Positions 20,666-31,268 of a DNA stretch of 64,000 nucleotides are shown in pieces. Source of the stretch: Kalmanozyma brasiliensis GHG001 (Eukaryota; Basidiomycota; Ustilaginomycetes; Ustilaginales); assembly GCF_000497045.1 (NCBI RefSeq), contig NW_015961970.1, positions 372,802 to 436,801 on the forward strand, read 5' to 3'. The position numbers were made by a program, and so were the translations under genes. Position 1 is the stretch's first letter, and every line of letters starts with the position of its first letter. Under the pieces are notes generated by a model, which did no database searches, had not been told where the DNA came from, and was given only the letters and a program-made list of their open reading frames with translations.

Positions 20666-22061
20666 ATGACCTGCGGCAAAGGATGCGAGCGGCGGCCAAA
20701 TGCGCTTGCGGTGTGCGGTGCGGAGAGCGACAGCTTAGGCCGGCGCAGGGCCTTCTTCCCCAAGGGTCCAACAGGAACAACGCAAAATTTTCTTTCCTTT
20801 CGCTGCCATCTCGCTTCAACCCCCGTCACGATCCAATCAGATGGGAATTTCAGAGCCAGCCATTCCAGCCTAGCAGTCTAGCCTTCGTCGAGCCACGGTG
20901 AAACAAATGTGGCTCTTCCTTTCATCTCGGGCGACTTCCTCAAGAGAGAAGCGCTCCACGAGTGAACGCCGGTCAGCAGAGCTTTAATCGATGCAGGGGT
21001 GTGGGTGGGCTCGCAGACCAATGGGAAGCAGCATCGCTTTGGTGTTGCTGCTGCAAGGTGGGCCGTCGTTGGAACCCCGCTCTGCCTCGAGGCGACCTCT
21101 CGCTGCACCGCAACCAAGCGCCTGCAGATCGGGAAGCCAAGCGAGGTCCCGAGTGTGCTTTTCCCAACTCCCGCCAGACTTCCTGCAACAACGCCAGGTC
21201 GGCCGTGATGGAAACAGATAGAACAGCGCGAGCTGATCGCATGGCTTGAGACAATTGAGATTTATCTCCAGTCGATCATCTCATCTCAGCTCTATGCTCG
21301 TACTGTGTGTCTGATTTGTGTCGCCATGTTCTGGTTTCGACCGGCGAGCTTTGTTTGACGCCGAACCCTGGTCTGGACCCTGCTTGACCTGCACCGTCGC
21401 CAGGGCTCAACATGAGGCTTCGAGTTTCAAATCGTGGCTTGGCGGCGAGCAGACTCTGCGAACACGCTTTGACAAGCTCTAACAACTTGGAAATCTCCGC
21501 AGCGTGCCTGCAGCGTGATATCAACGTGTCTCGACCCACCCTCCCGGGGTTCAAAAAGCTTCATCTTGACATCATCAGGTGTTCAGTCTCATCTCACCAA
21601 CCTCCTTGCATTGATGGATTCGTCAAATGCGGGCCAACCCGACGTTTCCTGATCCTTTGAATGCGAGATGACCGGCGTGATTAGGATGGCAAGGCAGAGG
21701 GCACAGCGTGAGAAAGGGCTCGCAGCAAAGGCTCGTCCATACTGAACCGCCCAACTTGTCAACAGCGCTGTCAACAAGTAGTCGTCTGCCAGAGGTTCAA
21801 GAACAGCAGCGGATGAAGCTCAGAGCATCGAACGGGCCAGTCCAAGTGTCGATCCGGGCCACGAGGGCGGCGTCTTTTGACCCCAGGGTTGTCACCAAAA
21901 GCGGCAAGGGACAAACAACCGCCTCTCTCCCACCTTCTTTCTCTCTTGCATCTGCACGACAGAGACCGAGCAAGATCGATTGTCAAAACGCATCCGTTCA
22001 TGTCAATATGCGCTTCAGAGCGGCACAGGGGGGGTCGATCCTGGGTGTTGCATATGAGGTC

Positions 22062-22110
22062 GGGGGGAGCAGGGGGAGCAGGGGGAGGAGGCGGAGGGGG
22101 AGGAGCCAAG
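22062..22110 (+). other. Four-run G tract, possible G-quadruplex
   Basis: Four runs of five or more G (starting near 22062, 22072, 22081 and 22095) are separated by AGCA, AGCA and a short purine linker, satisfying the simple quadruplex pattern. It lies in non-coding DNA about 0.9 kb beyond the stop of the acidic-protein gene. Formation in vivo is inference. Confidence 0.55.
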
Positions 22111-22152
22111 GGTCCAACGACCCATATCCCAATTTAAAGCGCAAAAGCAATG

Positions 22153-22185
22153 CCGATCGTCGTGCCTACCAGTCGCGACGATCGG
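22153..22185. repeat. Perfect 10-bp inverted repeat with 13-nt spacer
   Basis: CCGATCGTCG at 22153-22162 is followed by its exact reverse complement at 22176-22185. It could be a regulator binding site or an RNA hairpin. It sits in intergenic DNA with no gene overlapping it. Confidence 0.6.
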
Positions 22186-22990
22186 ATGGGACAGGAGGGG
22201 GAGCTGCTGCTGTTTTCGCGTTCAGCAAGCGCTCTCTTGGTATCGATGCATGGTCTCGGCTGACGTTCGCGCTAGCTCGTTCCATACACCCTTGGGAGTC
22301 GGTCGGAGATGCTCACCTCGGCTCGACAATTTCGCTGCCGTCGCGATCATTGTCCATGCCTCGTCTGAGCTTCGTAGAGCGAGCGAAGCGGTTTGTGTCG
22401 CCAGAAGACCCCGTTTGAGCCTGGAATTTTGCGGATCGAGGGTTCGGCCACGTGATATCACCGCAATGTTGCTGTGCATCGGCGATCTTCATCACAGCCA
22501 GTCCTCTATGAAGAGAAACTTCATGCCGCTTCGCACAGGACCTTCATCAAGCCATTCAATGAAGCGGAGAGGCAGTGCTAGCGCAGCATACAAGCGAATT
22601 GATTCGTTGGGATCGGTGCCATAGCAAGCTACAGCGGCAAAACAAGCTGCGACCTCTTAGCGCACCTCGGCTCCAAAGCTGATACCGTCCGCTCCGATCG
22701 AATGGCAGGAACAGTGGAGTTGCGGCAAGGACCCTGGCAAGGGTCTTCTGACGCCTGTGACGTTTCGCCACGTGTTTCAGCGCAGTCCTTCCACTCCAGC
22801 GAAGAGGAACACGCCCACTCATAAGTTTCTTTGGATGATCGCTTTTATACGAGACTAGGATTCGATGACTGCCGATAGATACATAAGAAGGATGAGAGCG
22901 TGAGCATAGCCACTGTCAGGTCATGAGACTAGGCGAAGTATGTGCAGATGATTGACTTGAGGGACAGATATTGCGCAGGGGCGTCGCTTT

Positions 22991-25900
22991 CTAGATGCGA
23001 AGAGGCTCGGCCTCCTTGTCTTCAAGATCGTAGTTGAGTACACCCCCAAAGATGCCACCGAACAAGGGCGAGTGCAGCGGAGTCTTGCAGGCCGATGAAG
23101 GGAGAGCACCAGACATGGAAGCCGTGGCAGAAGGAGCTTCGGCGTGCTTGTCCTCAGCATCAAGGTGGATTTCACTGCTCGAGGCAGCCGGATCGCTGGA
23201 GGGATCCATTTTGCCTACGTTGGAGCCGGGCTGGAGCAGATCTTTGCCAACAGTAGGTGGTCCGGCAGGAGCAGGTGAGCCGCGCGGAGTGGGCGTTGCA
23301 TCCGTGATGCGCATTCGAGGAAAGGCAGTGGCAGGTGACTCTTCCTGATCCTGCGCAAACCTACCATCCCTCAGACCCGAGAGCTGCAGAAGGGGCGTAG
23401 TCGGGACAGGCGCTGGCGAGCCTGAGGCTGCGCGCTGCTCGTCGGCTGCATCGCCTTCGTAGGCTTGCGAAGCGAGCATGGCAGCCCGCTTGGCTCGCTT
23501 CTCCCTCTTTTCTCGTCGCGTAATGCGGCCCGGACCAGCGCTGGTGTTGGATGCTACACTGGCAGCATCGCCTGCAGCGGCATTGTTGCCGCCGAGACGG
23601 AGGCCGGCGATCTGGCTGTACGTCGGCGCATGATGGGTGCCGAACGAGTTCGACGAAGACGAAGGCGGCGGGATCTCGCCGCCGCGAGTCGGGAACAGCA
23701 CCGGTGAGATGATGAAGGATCGTCTTCTACCGGTCGTGCTGTCATTGGGAACCGCGGACTCGTTGTTGTCATCCTCCTGCGGCTGGCGCAGAGGACTGAT
23801 GGAGAACATCTCCGGATTGCGCACAGCATGCGAGCTGGAGCGGAAGGGCGAGCTCGTTCGGCCGGCTCGGCTGCTGGACTGACCTTGCGATCGGGTAAGC
23901 AGGAACGTGCCGAGGGGCTGCTGATGTGAGTGCTGCTGCTGCTGAAAAGCGTTCTGTGAAGGCACGGGTGCTGCCTGCGAATCGCGGAAGGAGCCCATTG
24001 GGATCTTGTTCCATCTTGCGAACGCATTGAGGTTGATGCCAGGAGCTGAGGATGTCTTGCGAGCAGTACGGGCAGAAGGTCGACGACCTGCTTCCAGCGC
24101 ATCGCCGCTGTCAAGCTCAGGCGATGGTGACTTGGAGCCAGTGCCGCGCCAGATCATGCTGGAATCGACCACGTCGTCAAGCTCCATGGGATCCACTTCG
24201 ATGATGGGCTCGGGTGACGAAGGAGCCATTTCGCTGTACTCGTCGAGCGCCGAAGCAGCATCATTAGCAGAAGAGAATCTTCGAAGACGTTTAGCGGAGA
24301 GGCCTTCGTCCAAAAGAGAGCTTCGGCGAGCGGCCCTGCGCTTCTTCGCGAGTCCTTTCTTCTCGAGACTCCTCTTGCCAGAGAACGGCGAAGGTGCTTT
24401 GCGCGAGCCGTCAATGACGGCACGGTGCACCGACTTGGCTGAGGTAGGCATGAAGCTACCCATCTGAGGTTTGACAATGTTGGCGACACGCTGCTGCTCA
24501 GGCGTCTTGGGTGCAGCCATGGAGCTGTCGAGCGAAGTGGTGCTGCTTCCGTGGCTGCTGGCGCTGGCACTTGCACTGGCGCCAAGCTTATCGCTGACGG
24601 CGGAAAGCTGCACGCCAGCGACCAGGGTCGCAGCCTCTTCGACGGTCACGCCAAGCGCAGCGGCCGCTGCTTTGAGCGTGCCCTCGGGATCACGAGCAAG
24701 TTGCTCGGTCGAGATGGTGATGCCGACATCGTTGGATGCTGCTTGTTCGTCCGAGGACGCTGGCGATCCTCTCGAACCGCTTCCGGACAGCTTGTCGTTG
24801 TTGCTCGAGTCTGACATGGGCAGAGCCTGGGCAGAGTGGGGCAGCGAAGGAGACGGAAGAGAGCTAGGAGCTGCCGGTGACAGGCGACGCGAGTTGGTGG
24901 CCATCGCTCTGGCGCGTCTTGCGTTGCGACCACCGCGCGGAGCGACAGACCCGACAAGGAGCCTCGGGTAGGGCATATCTTCGTCAGGGAGCTCGTCCGT
25001 GGTGTCGCCGTCATCCTCGGGGGCAGCGAGCAGGCCGCCGTGGTTCCGTGCACCGGTGAAGAGCCTGTTGCCGCCTTGATCAAATTCCCAGTCGGCGCTG
25101 TCGTCATCGCTGTCATCGACGAACTCAAATTCGCCATCTGAGCCGAAAACAGCTTCGCCGTCACCAGCACGGGCATAGATAAGACGACCGTCAAGATCTT
25201 CAATAACAAGCAAAGGCATCTCGGGCTTGGGTTCCAAGGTGCCGTCCTCGGCAGCGTCTGCAGCAGCTGCAGTCGAGTCGTCGGTAGTCGTGCCGACGTG
25301 AGCGATCAGTGGAGCGTCGAGCAAGCCGCCTTCGAGGTCGCTGATGTCGTGGTCCTCGTCCGAGTCGGTGGTAAACTCGTCGTCGTCGTCTCCATTGTCA
25401 TTGTTGATGTCAGCCAGGTCTGCCTCGCTGTCGGTAGACGTCTCAAAGAAGTCGGTGAAGGATGGCTCGGACGAGGAACCGAAGGCCTCCTGCTCTTCGA
25501 AGAGTTCGTCTTCAATGACGGGCAGACCGTACATGCGGAGAGTGTTGGGAGACATGGAGAGGAGGTCGGCATCGGCGTCGGGGTCATCGTCATCTTCGTC
25601 GTCTTGGTCTTCCGCGTCAGCCTCTGCGTCTTCACCTTGTATCGCAATGGAGCGGGCGCGATGCTGGAGATCCCCTTTGCTTGCCGAACTGCGTTCGCTG
25701 CCAAGGTTGCGACGGTCGGAGGGGTCGCGGAGCTGGAGACGAGACTTGACTTTGGACTGTCGATCGAGAGCATCTTGGATGATGAAGCGCTCTTCCTCTT
25801 CCTCGGTGTCATCGCCAGAAGCGCCGCTGCCTAGAAGAGATTCGCCGTCGCCCGCCTCGGCGAGCTTGCGTTCCATCTCGGTATCCGAATCAGATTCGAG

Positions 25901-26611
25901 ATCATCATCGTCACTGTCGATGCTCCTTGCTTTGCCCTTCTCCAGAGCGGAGAAGGAGGGGCCTGCAATGGCAGTGTCCTGGGCTGCGTCGTCATCTGAA
26001 GGAACATCTGTGAGATCCGAGTCGGTGTCGAGCTCTTCGAAGCGTTCCTTGCGGACACTTGCTTTTCGCTCGCCACGAGCTCGATCTTTCTTGGTGGTGT
26101 AGACCTTGGTGGGCTTTTTGCCGAGCTGCGTTCTTGACGCTTTGCGAGACGACATGGCTAGGGTGGGAACCGGAAGTTTGATGCCTGGGATATGTTTGGA
26201 GCCAAGGTCGTCGTTGTCGTCGTCCGAGCTAGAGTAGAGGCTTTCGTCCGAATGGAAGAACGTACGAGGAGAGCCTCCGACGCTCGAAGCTGATCGCGAG
26301 GAAGGAGGACCAGCCTTGAGGGCGCCGCTTCGATGATAAGGGCTGGAACGGGTGGGCGTGGATTGGAGTTTGGCCTGAAGGCTCTTCCGATGCGTCAGGG
26401 GGTGAACAGAGTCGGCTCTACGAACGGAGCGGGCTGAGCCGAGCAAACACGGGAAAAGGGACCACGGATAGCAGCGCGATCAGTCTATGTCCGTACAGTT
26501 CAATGCTTCTGCAGCCAGGCTATGCTGAAGGCGGGCACACCGTCGACAAATTTGCCGAAACAGCATCGTGGCGAATCACTTACAGGTATCTGCTTTGAGT
26601 TGTCGGGACAT
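22991..26611 (-). CDS. Large acidic Ser-rich nuclear-type protein, possibly IFH1/CRF1-like
   Basis: Two exons. Exon 1 is 26611-26584 (MSRQLKADT plus one base), then an intron 26583-26434 (GTAAGT...CTCAG, 150 nt), then exon 2 26433-22991, giving 1156 residues. The long frame has no ATG of its own at the start, and phase 1 joining gives a clean SRSVRRADSVHPL continuation. The protein has many Asp/Glu/Ser tracts (residues about 80-420), basic patches (RKASRTQLGKKPTKVYTTKK; KRSLEKKGLAKKRRAARR), a PSFTDFFETSTDSEADL block and DLDGRLIYARAGDGEAVFGS. The combination recalls Ifh1/Crf1-type ribosomal-protein-gene coactivators, but that is a weak resemblance. A nuclear location is likely from the basic patches. 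Confidence 0.75.
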
Positions 26612-28332
26612 CAAGTGCGAGGAAGCTCGAGCGAAAGATTTGCTCGCGCAGATGTGTTGAGCTGGAAGGTAGTCGTGCTGGGTCACTCGAACAAGGTCTG
26701 AGTGCGCCAGGAGAGGTTCGTGCGGACTGCGCTTAAGCGCAGGTGGGGTTCGTGAAGATGGACTGGATGCGCTGACTATGGTGCACCAGCCGGGTGCGGA
26801 TGATAGGGCGATTGCCTTGTATTGTGGTAAAAGAAACCAAGTGTATGCGAAGAGTTGGGAAGAAGCGGAAGGGAGCGGTGGGCAGCACTGAACATGTTCT
26901 GATGTGTTGGATGATCAGGTGGACGATCCACTCTCTAGCGCTTGCTCGACGTACGGATTGTCAAGCGGCGACGTTGAGAAGAGGTATGGTCGCTCTGGGT
27001 TGTGAGTGTGAGCGATGAGGATGATGTGGGCAGATGTCCTTCAAAAGGGCTGAGGGAGAGCTGTGGGCTGAAGATAGCCGATTGATGATAGGTGAATTCG
27101 AATTGGGTATCGAGCTAGACGCCTGAGTCGAAGCTATGACAATGATGGTGTTGACGATGGCAGCGATGACTTGTTGTTGGTCGAAGACAAGCCAAATGGG
27201 AAGAAAGCAGAGGTGGATGGTGGGGTTGATGAGATGGAAGAGGAGCAAGAAGCTTTGGTGTTGGATGGCGCTTTGGCAATCTGCGCCGTCCAAATTTGGC
27301 TGAGTCTGGCGGCACTTTTTTTCGGTTTTGAGACTTTTTTTGGAAGCGAAAGGTTTAGACTGCCGAGACGCCGGGAGAGATAACCGTGGCAGCCCACACA
27401 CACTAAAATTTGAGAAGAGCGAGAGTCCCGGCTGATGGACTGGCTGACTGGCTGGCGGCCTGGCTGGTCTGTCCTGTGACGAAAGCGCTGCGTGCGCAGG
27501 CGAATTCAAGGCCAAAATTTCGCAGTTTCACACGGCTCTCCTGGCCTCGTCTGTAAGAGAGTCCAACCTTTTTTGAAATTTTCGAAAGGGTTCAGTCCGG
27601 CGAAATCTCATCGTCTTCTCCGCATCTCTGTCATTTGACAGATCGTTCGTGAGAGCCTCTCTGACGGACATGCCTTTGCATGGTACTTCTCTTCAATTCG
27701 AAGCTTATCTATGGATGGCTCTAGACTAAAGATGCAGACGCAAGATCGTGAATGCGGGTCTGCTATTGAGAAGCTACCAGGAAGGCAAGACGTTGGGTGG
27801 CGAAATCGCACGAGAACACCGTGACAGTAGCCGAATGAATTTTCCGGTTCTGTTAGGTTTGGTATCCCGACTTCCGGTGAAGCTGGTCGAGCTCAGAATT
27901 TTTTGGTCGAGTCGAGCGAGCTTTCTTTGCCTCTGCAGGGTTTTTTTGAAAATCTGAAGTTTCCTCAAAAATTTTGGCAGCAGAGCAGCTGAAAGTCAAC
28001 TTTCTCAGGCAGCTGAGCTTCATCTTTTTTTCTTCTGCTCAGGGTCGAAATGCTTAGCGCCTGATCCCTTCGTTTGCCATTCTCAAAGACACCATCATCA
28101 TTCTGGTCACATCCACGCTCATCTCTAAGTCATTGGACGGCAATTGACATCAAGGAGTCAATACGTCTTGTCTTGATTAGCTTCCGGCTCGTTCTTGACA
28201 GCAATCGTCGTGCATCAAGGGTCGCTCACGATTCTACCGATCTTTCCGCCACCTCAGTCCCAATACTGCACAGACGAGCTGCGGTAACGATTTTACTCTC
28301 ATCTTTCCTCAAACTCGCATAGCCCCCTCAGG
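26612..28332. other. 1.7-kb divergent intergenic region
   Basis: Lies between the start of the acidic-protein gene (minus) and NOG1 (plus). It contains several T runs and a tggc-rich simple stretch near 27430-27475. Short frames have no recognisable content. It probably holds both promoters. Confidence 0.55.
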
Positions 28333-30438
28333 ATGGCCACCATCAAGACCCCCATCGCTCCGGTTCCGACCGCGAGCGACTTCCTTGATATTGTTCTCTC
28401 CAAGACACAACGAAAGACGCCCACCGTCGTTCACCCAGGATGGAAGATCACTCGTATCCGCTCCTTCTACATGCGCAAGGTCATGTTTACCAAGGACGCA
28501 TTCGCAGAGAAGCTCGATGCGATCCTCAGGGAGTTCCCCATCATGGACAACCTGCACCCCTTCGTGTCCTCTCTCCTTAATGTGCTTTACGACAAGAACC
28601 ACTACAAGCTCGCTCTGGGCCAGCTCAACACCGCTAAGCATCTCATCGAGCAGGTCTCCAAGGACTACATCCGTCTCATCAAGTTCGGTGACTCGCTCTA
28701 CCGATGCAAGCAGCTCAAGCGTGCTGCTCTCGGTCGTATGGCCACCATCATGAAGCGTCAGAAGGACCCTCTCGCCTACCTCGAGCAGGTTCGTCAGCAC
28801 ATGTCGCGTCTCCCGCCCATCGACCCTAGCACACGCACCCTCTTGATCTGCGGATACCCCAACGTCGGCAAGTCCAGCTTCATCAACAAGGTCACCCGAT
28901 CCGACGTCGATGTCAAGCCATACGCCTTTACCACCAAGTCGCTCTTTGTCGGTCACATGGACTACAAGTACCTCCGATGGCAGGTCATCGACACGCCAGG
29001 AATCTTGGACCACCCGCTCGAGGAGATGAACACCATCGAGATGCAGTCCATCACTGCGCTCGCACATCTCCGAGCTGCCGTCCTCTACTTCATGGACCTG
29101 TCCGAGCAGTGTGGCTACACCGTCGAGGCGCAGGTGCAGCTCTTCAACAGCATCAAGCCTCTCTTTGCCAACAAGCCCTGCATTCTCGCTATCAACAAGA
29201 CCGATGCCAAGCGACTGTCCGACCTCGAGCCTGAGCGCGCCGCCCTGGTTCAGAGCATCGTCGACGAGTCCGATGGCAAGGTCCAGCTCACCGAGCTCAG
29301 CACATATACCGACGAGGGTGTCATGGACACAAGGAATCTCGCCTGTGACGTGCTGCTCGCATCGCGTATCGAGACCAAGATGAAGGGCAGCAAGATCAAC
29401 GCTGTCCTCAACCGACTGCACGTCGCCCAGCCAAAGTCGCGAGACGACGTTCAGCGTGGTGCCTTCATCCCCGAGGCGATCGCCAACGGCTCGGTCAAGA
29501 AGTACGACTCCAAGGACCCCGAGCGACGCAGGACGTTGCGCGACGAGCAGGAGGAGAACGGCGGTGCTGGCGTGTTCAGCATCGACATCAAGCGCGACTA
29601 CATGCTCGACAACGACGACTGGAAGTACGACCACATCCCCGAGATCTACGAGGGCAAGAACATTGCCGACTTTGTGGACCCGGACATTCTCGACAAGCTC
29701 GATGCGCTCGAGCGCGAGGAGGAGAAGCTCGAAGCTGAAGGATTCTACGGCGCCAGCGACGATGAGGAGTCCATCCTCGACGAGGAGGAGGAGGCGATCC
29801 GCACTGCTGCTGCCGCCATCCGAGAGCGTCAGCAGAAGGCCAAGCTTGCAGCGCAGGATCGAAGCATGGTCAAGAACCAGGCTCGTGTGCCGCGCAAGTT
29901 CCAGGAACGCACCCTGTCGCAGATGGCCGAGAGGATGCGCGAGATCGGTGTCGACCCCAGCAGCGTCACTGCGCGCGCCGAGATGCTGGCCAAGGCCAAG
30001 GGTCTCACTGGTGGCAAGCGCAAGCGATCCGGTGACGACGAGGAGGATGAGGAGATGGACGAGGACGATGAGGACGAGGAGGCATCCTGGGAGGACGAGG
30101 ATATGGACACCGAAGAGGCCGACACGAGCGCCTCGCGAAAGGCGCGCAAGAGCAACGTCGGTGCTCGCCTCCTTTCGTCGACCACCGCGCCCGTCAACCG
30201 CTCTGGTGGCAACATCAGTGCTCGTGCCGGTCCTGCGCGTGTTGCTGCCTCCGACCGACAGCTCGCCGGTCTCAAAAACTCGGAGCAGCTCGAGAAGGCG
30301 AGGAAGCTGCGCGAGCTGGCGTTGCGTGAAGGCAACTGGCACGCCAAGGCGGGAGAGTCGGATCGTGTCATCAAGGAGAAAAAGCCCAAGTGGCTCTTTG
30401 CCGGCAAGCGTGGCAAGGGCACTTCGAGGTCGCGTTGA
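28333..30438 (+). CDS. NOG1: Nucleolar GTPase NOG1 (60S ribosome assembly)
   Basis: 701 residues, single exon, with strong codon bias. The N-terminal helical NOG1 domain ([30 protein letters not shown]...) is followed by an OBG-type GTPase domain. G1 is GYPNVGKSS (174-182), G3 DTPG (220-223) and G4 NKTD (288-291). The C-terminus has the family segment [31 protein letters not shown], an acidic tract ([21 protein letters not shown]) and a basic tail ending [11 protein letters not shown] for nucleolar retention. NOG1 binds pre-60S particles in the nucleolus and inserts into the exit tunnel during assembly. The length fits the family and the ATG at 28333 is the standard start. Confidence 0.95.
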   Translation: MATIKTPIAPVPTASDFLDIVLSKTQRKTPTVVHPGWKITRIRSFYMRKVMFTKDAFAEKLDAILREFPIMDNLHPFVSSLLNVLYDKNHYKLALGQLNTAKHLIEQVSKDYIRLIKFGDSLYRCKQLKRAALGRMATIMKRQKDPLAYLEQVRQHMSRLPPIDPSTRTLLICGYPNVGKSSFINKVTRSDVDVKPYAFTTKSLFVGHMDYKYLRWQVIDTPGILDHPLEEMNTIEMQSITALAHLRAAVLYFMDLSEQCGYTVEAQVQLFNSIKPLFANKPCILAINKTDAKRLSDLEPERAALVQSIVDESDGKVQLTELSTYTDEGVMDTRNLACDVLLASRIETKMKGSKINAVLNRLHVAQPKSRDDVQRGAFIPEAIANGSVKKYDSKDPERRRTLRDEQEENGGAGVFSIDIKRDYMLDNDDWKYDHIPEIYEGKNIADFVDPDILDKLDALEREEEKLEAEGFYGASDDEESILDEEEEAIRTAAAAIRERQQKAKLAAQDRSMVKNQARVPRKFQERTLSQMAERMREIGVDPSSVTARAEMLAKAKGLTGGKRKRSGDDEEDEEMDEDDEDEEASWEDEDMDTEEADTSASRKARKSNVGARLLSSTTAPVNRSGGNISARAGPARVAASDRQLAGLKNSEQLEKARKLRELALREGNWHAKAGESDRVIKEKKPKWLFAGKRGKGTSRSR

Positions 30439-31268
30439 TTTTGCCCCTACGTCTGTTCATACTTTCCCTCCCACATATGGTCTTTTCAGCATGTCATCTT
30501 GATTCTCTCAATGCATTCGATCCGTTTTCCATTTTGTGTCGCTGGCAGCATCGTAGTGTGGTACCAGGGTGGGGTTGGACCCTTTCTTCTGCAGAAAAGC
30601 CAGCGTTGGAAAAGTGGGTAAGCGAGCCAGACTGCGTGTGCTCAACGTGCGGGCTGTGCTGACGAGCTGCGGCCAACCACGCGGGCTTAGCCGGTCAACT
30701 GAGCTCTCGCTGACGCGCTGAACGGAAAGTTTCTTTTTTGAGAAGACCCTCTCATATGCCGGCGGCACGGTGTATCACGGGTCAGAGGAAGCCGCCACAT
30801 GATTGCTGACACCTTCGTAGGTCTGCTGGTGTGGTCGTGCAGCAAGGAGGCGAAGTTCTGCTCTGGGCCATGCGTGGAAGTAGTGATGCCTTGCAGCTTT
30901 CGAGGCGCATGTGGGGTCAAAACGCATGTAACGCTGCAGAAGGCGGTGTCGGCGACTGGTTCCATTCTGCCAGCGTCACCATGCCGAGATGAAGCGAGGC
31001 GATCCCAGCACATCGAAAGCTCGTAGTGGTCGTCTTGCATGTGACACGAGGCCCTTCCTCCTCCTCTACCTCCTCCTGTACCACGACTGACACTCGCGCA
31101 ACTCTCTCTCCCTAACTTTCATTGTTGGAGTTCATGACACAGCCAGTATCGACCTTCGACCTGCATAAAGCTACTTGATCTGCATATTCGACCGCCCATT
31201 TCGACATCTCGACAGTTGCTGGCAAGAAACGAATCAACGAGTGACTCCGGACAAGCGCTTCGGACAAT
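30439..31268. other. Intergenic region downstream of NOG1
   Basis: 830 bases with only short frames. The last 200 bases hold a pyrimidine-rich leader (ctcctcctctacctcctcctg) for the next gene. No RNA gene or repeat was noticed. Confidence 0.5.

Larger units (their letters stand above)
18143..22990. other. 4.8-kb non-coding region upstream of the NRG1-like gene
   Basis: No supported gene. On the minus strand about 18150-19800 is strongly pyrimidine-rich, consistent with a long 5' leader or promoter of the NRG1-like gene. The 266-codon frame at 18995-19795 is a by-product of that composition. The region also holds a GT microsatellite (about 20649-20665), a duplicated 12-mer (19827-19863), a four-run G-rich tract (22062-22110) and a 10-bp inverted repeat (22153-22185). 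The right end is the 3' flank of the next minus-strand gene. Confidence 0.6.

Noticed and set aside
21708..22418. 236-codon plus frame in non-coding DNA
   Set aside because: Starts at GTG and includes translated G-rich simple sequence; no domain.
28309..30342. 677-codon open frame antisense to NOG1
   Set aside because: It mirrors NOG1's strong codon bias (few reverse stops). It has no recognisable domain, and its composition (Leu/Val/Asp-rich) is that of a shadow.
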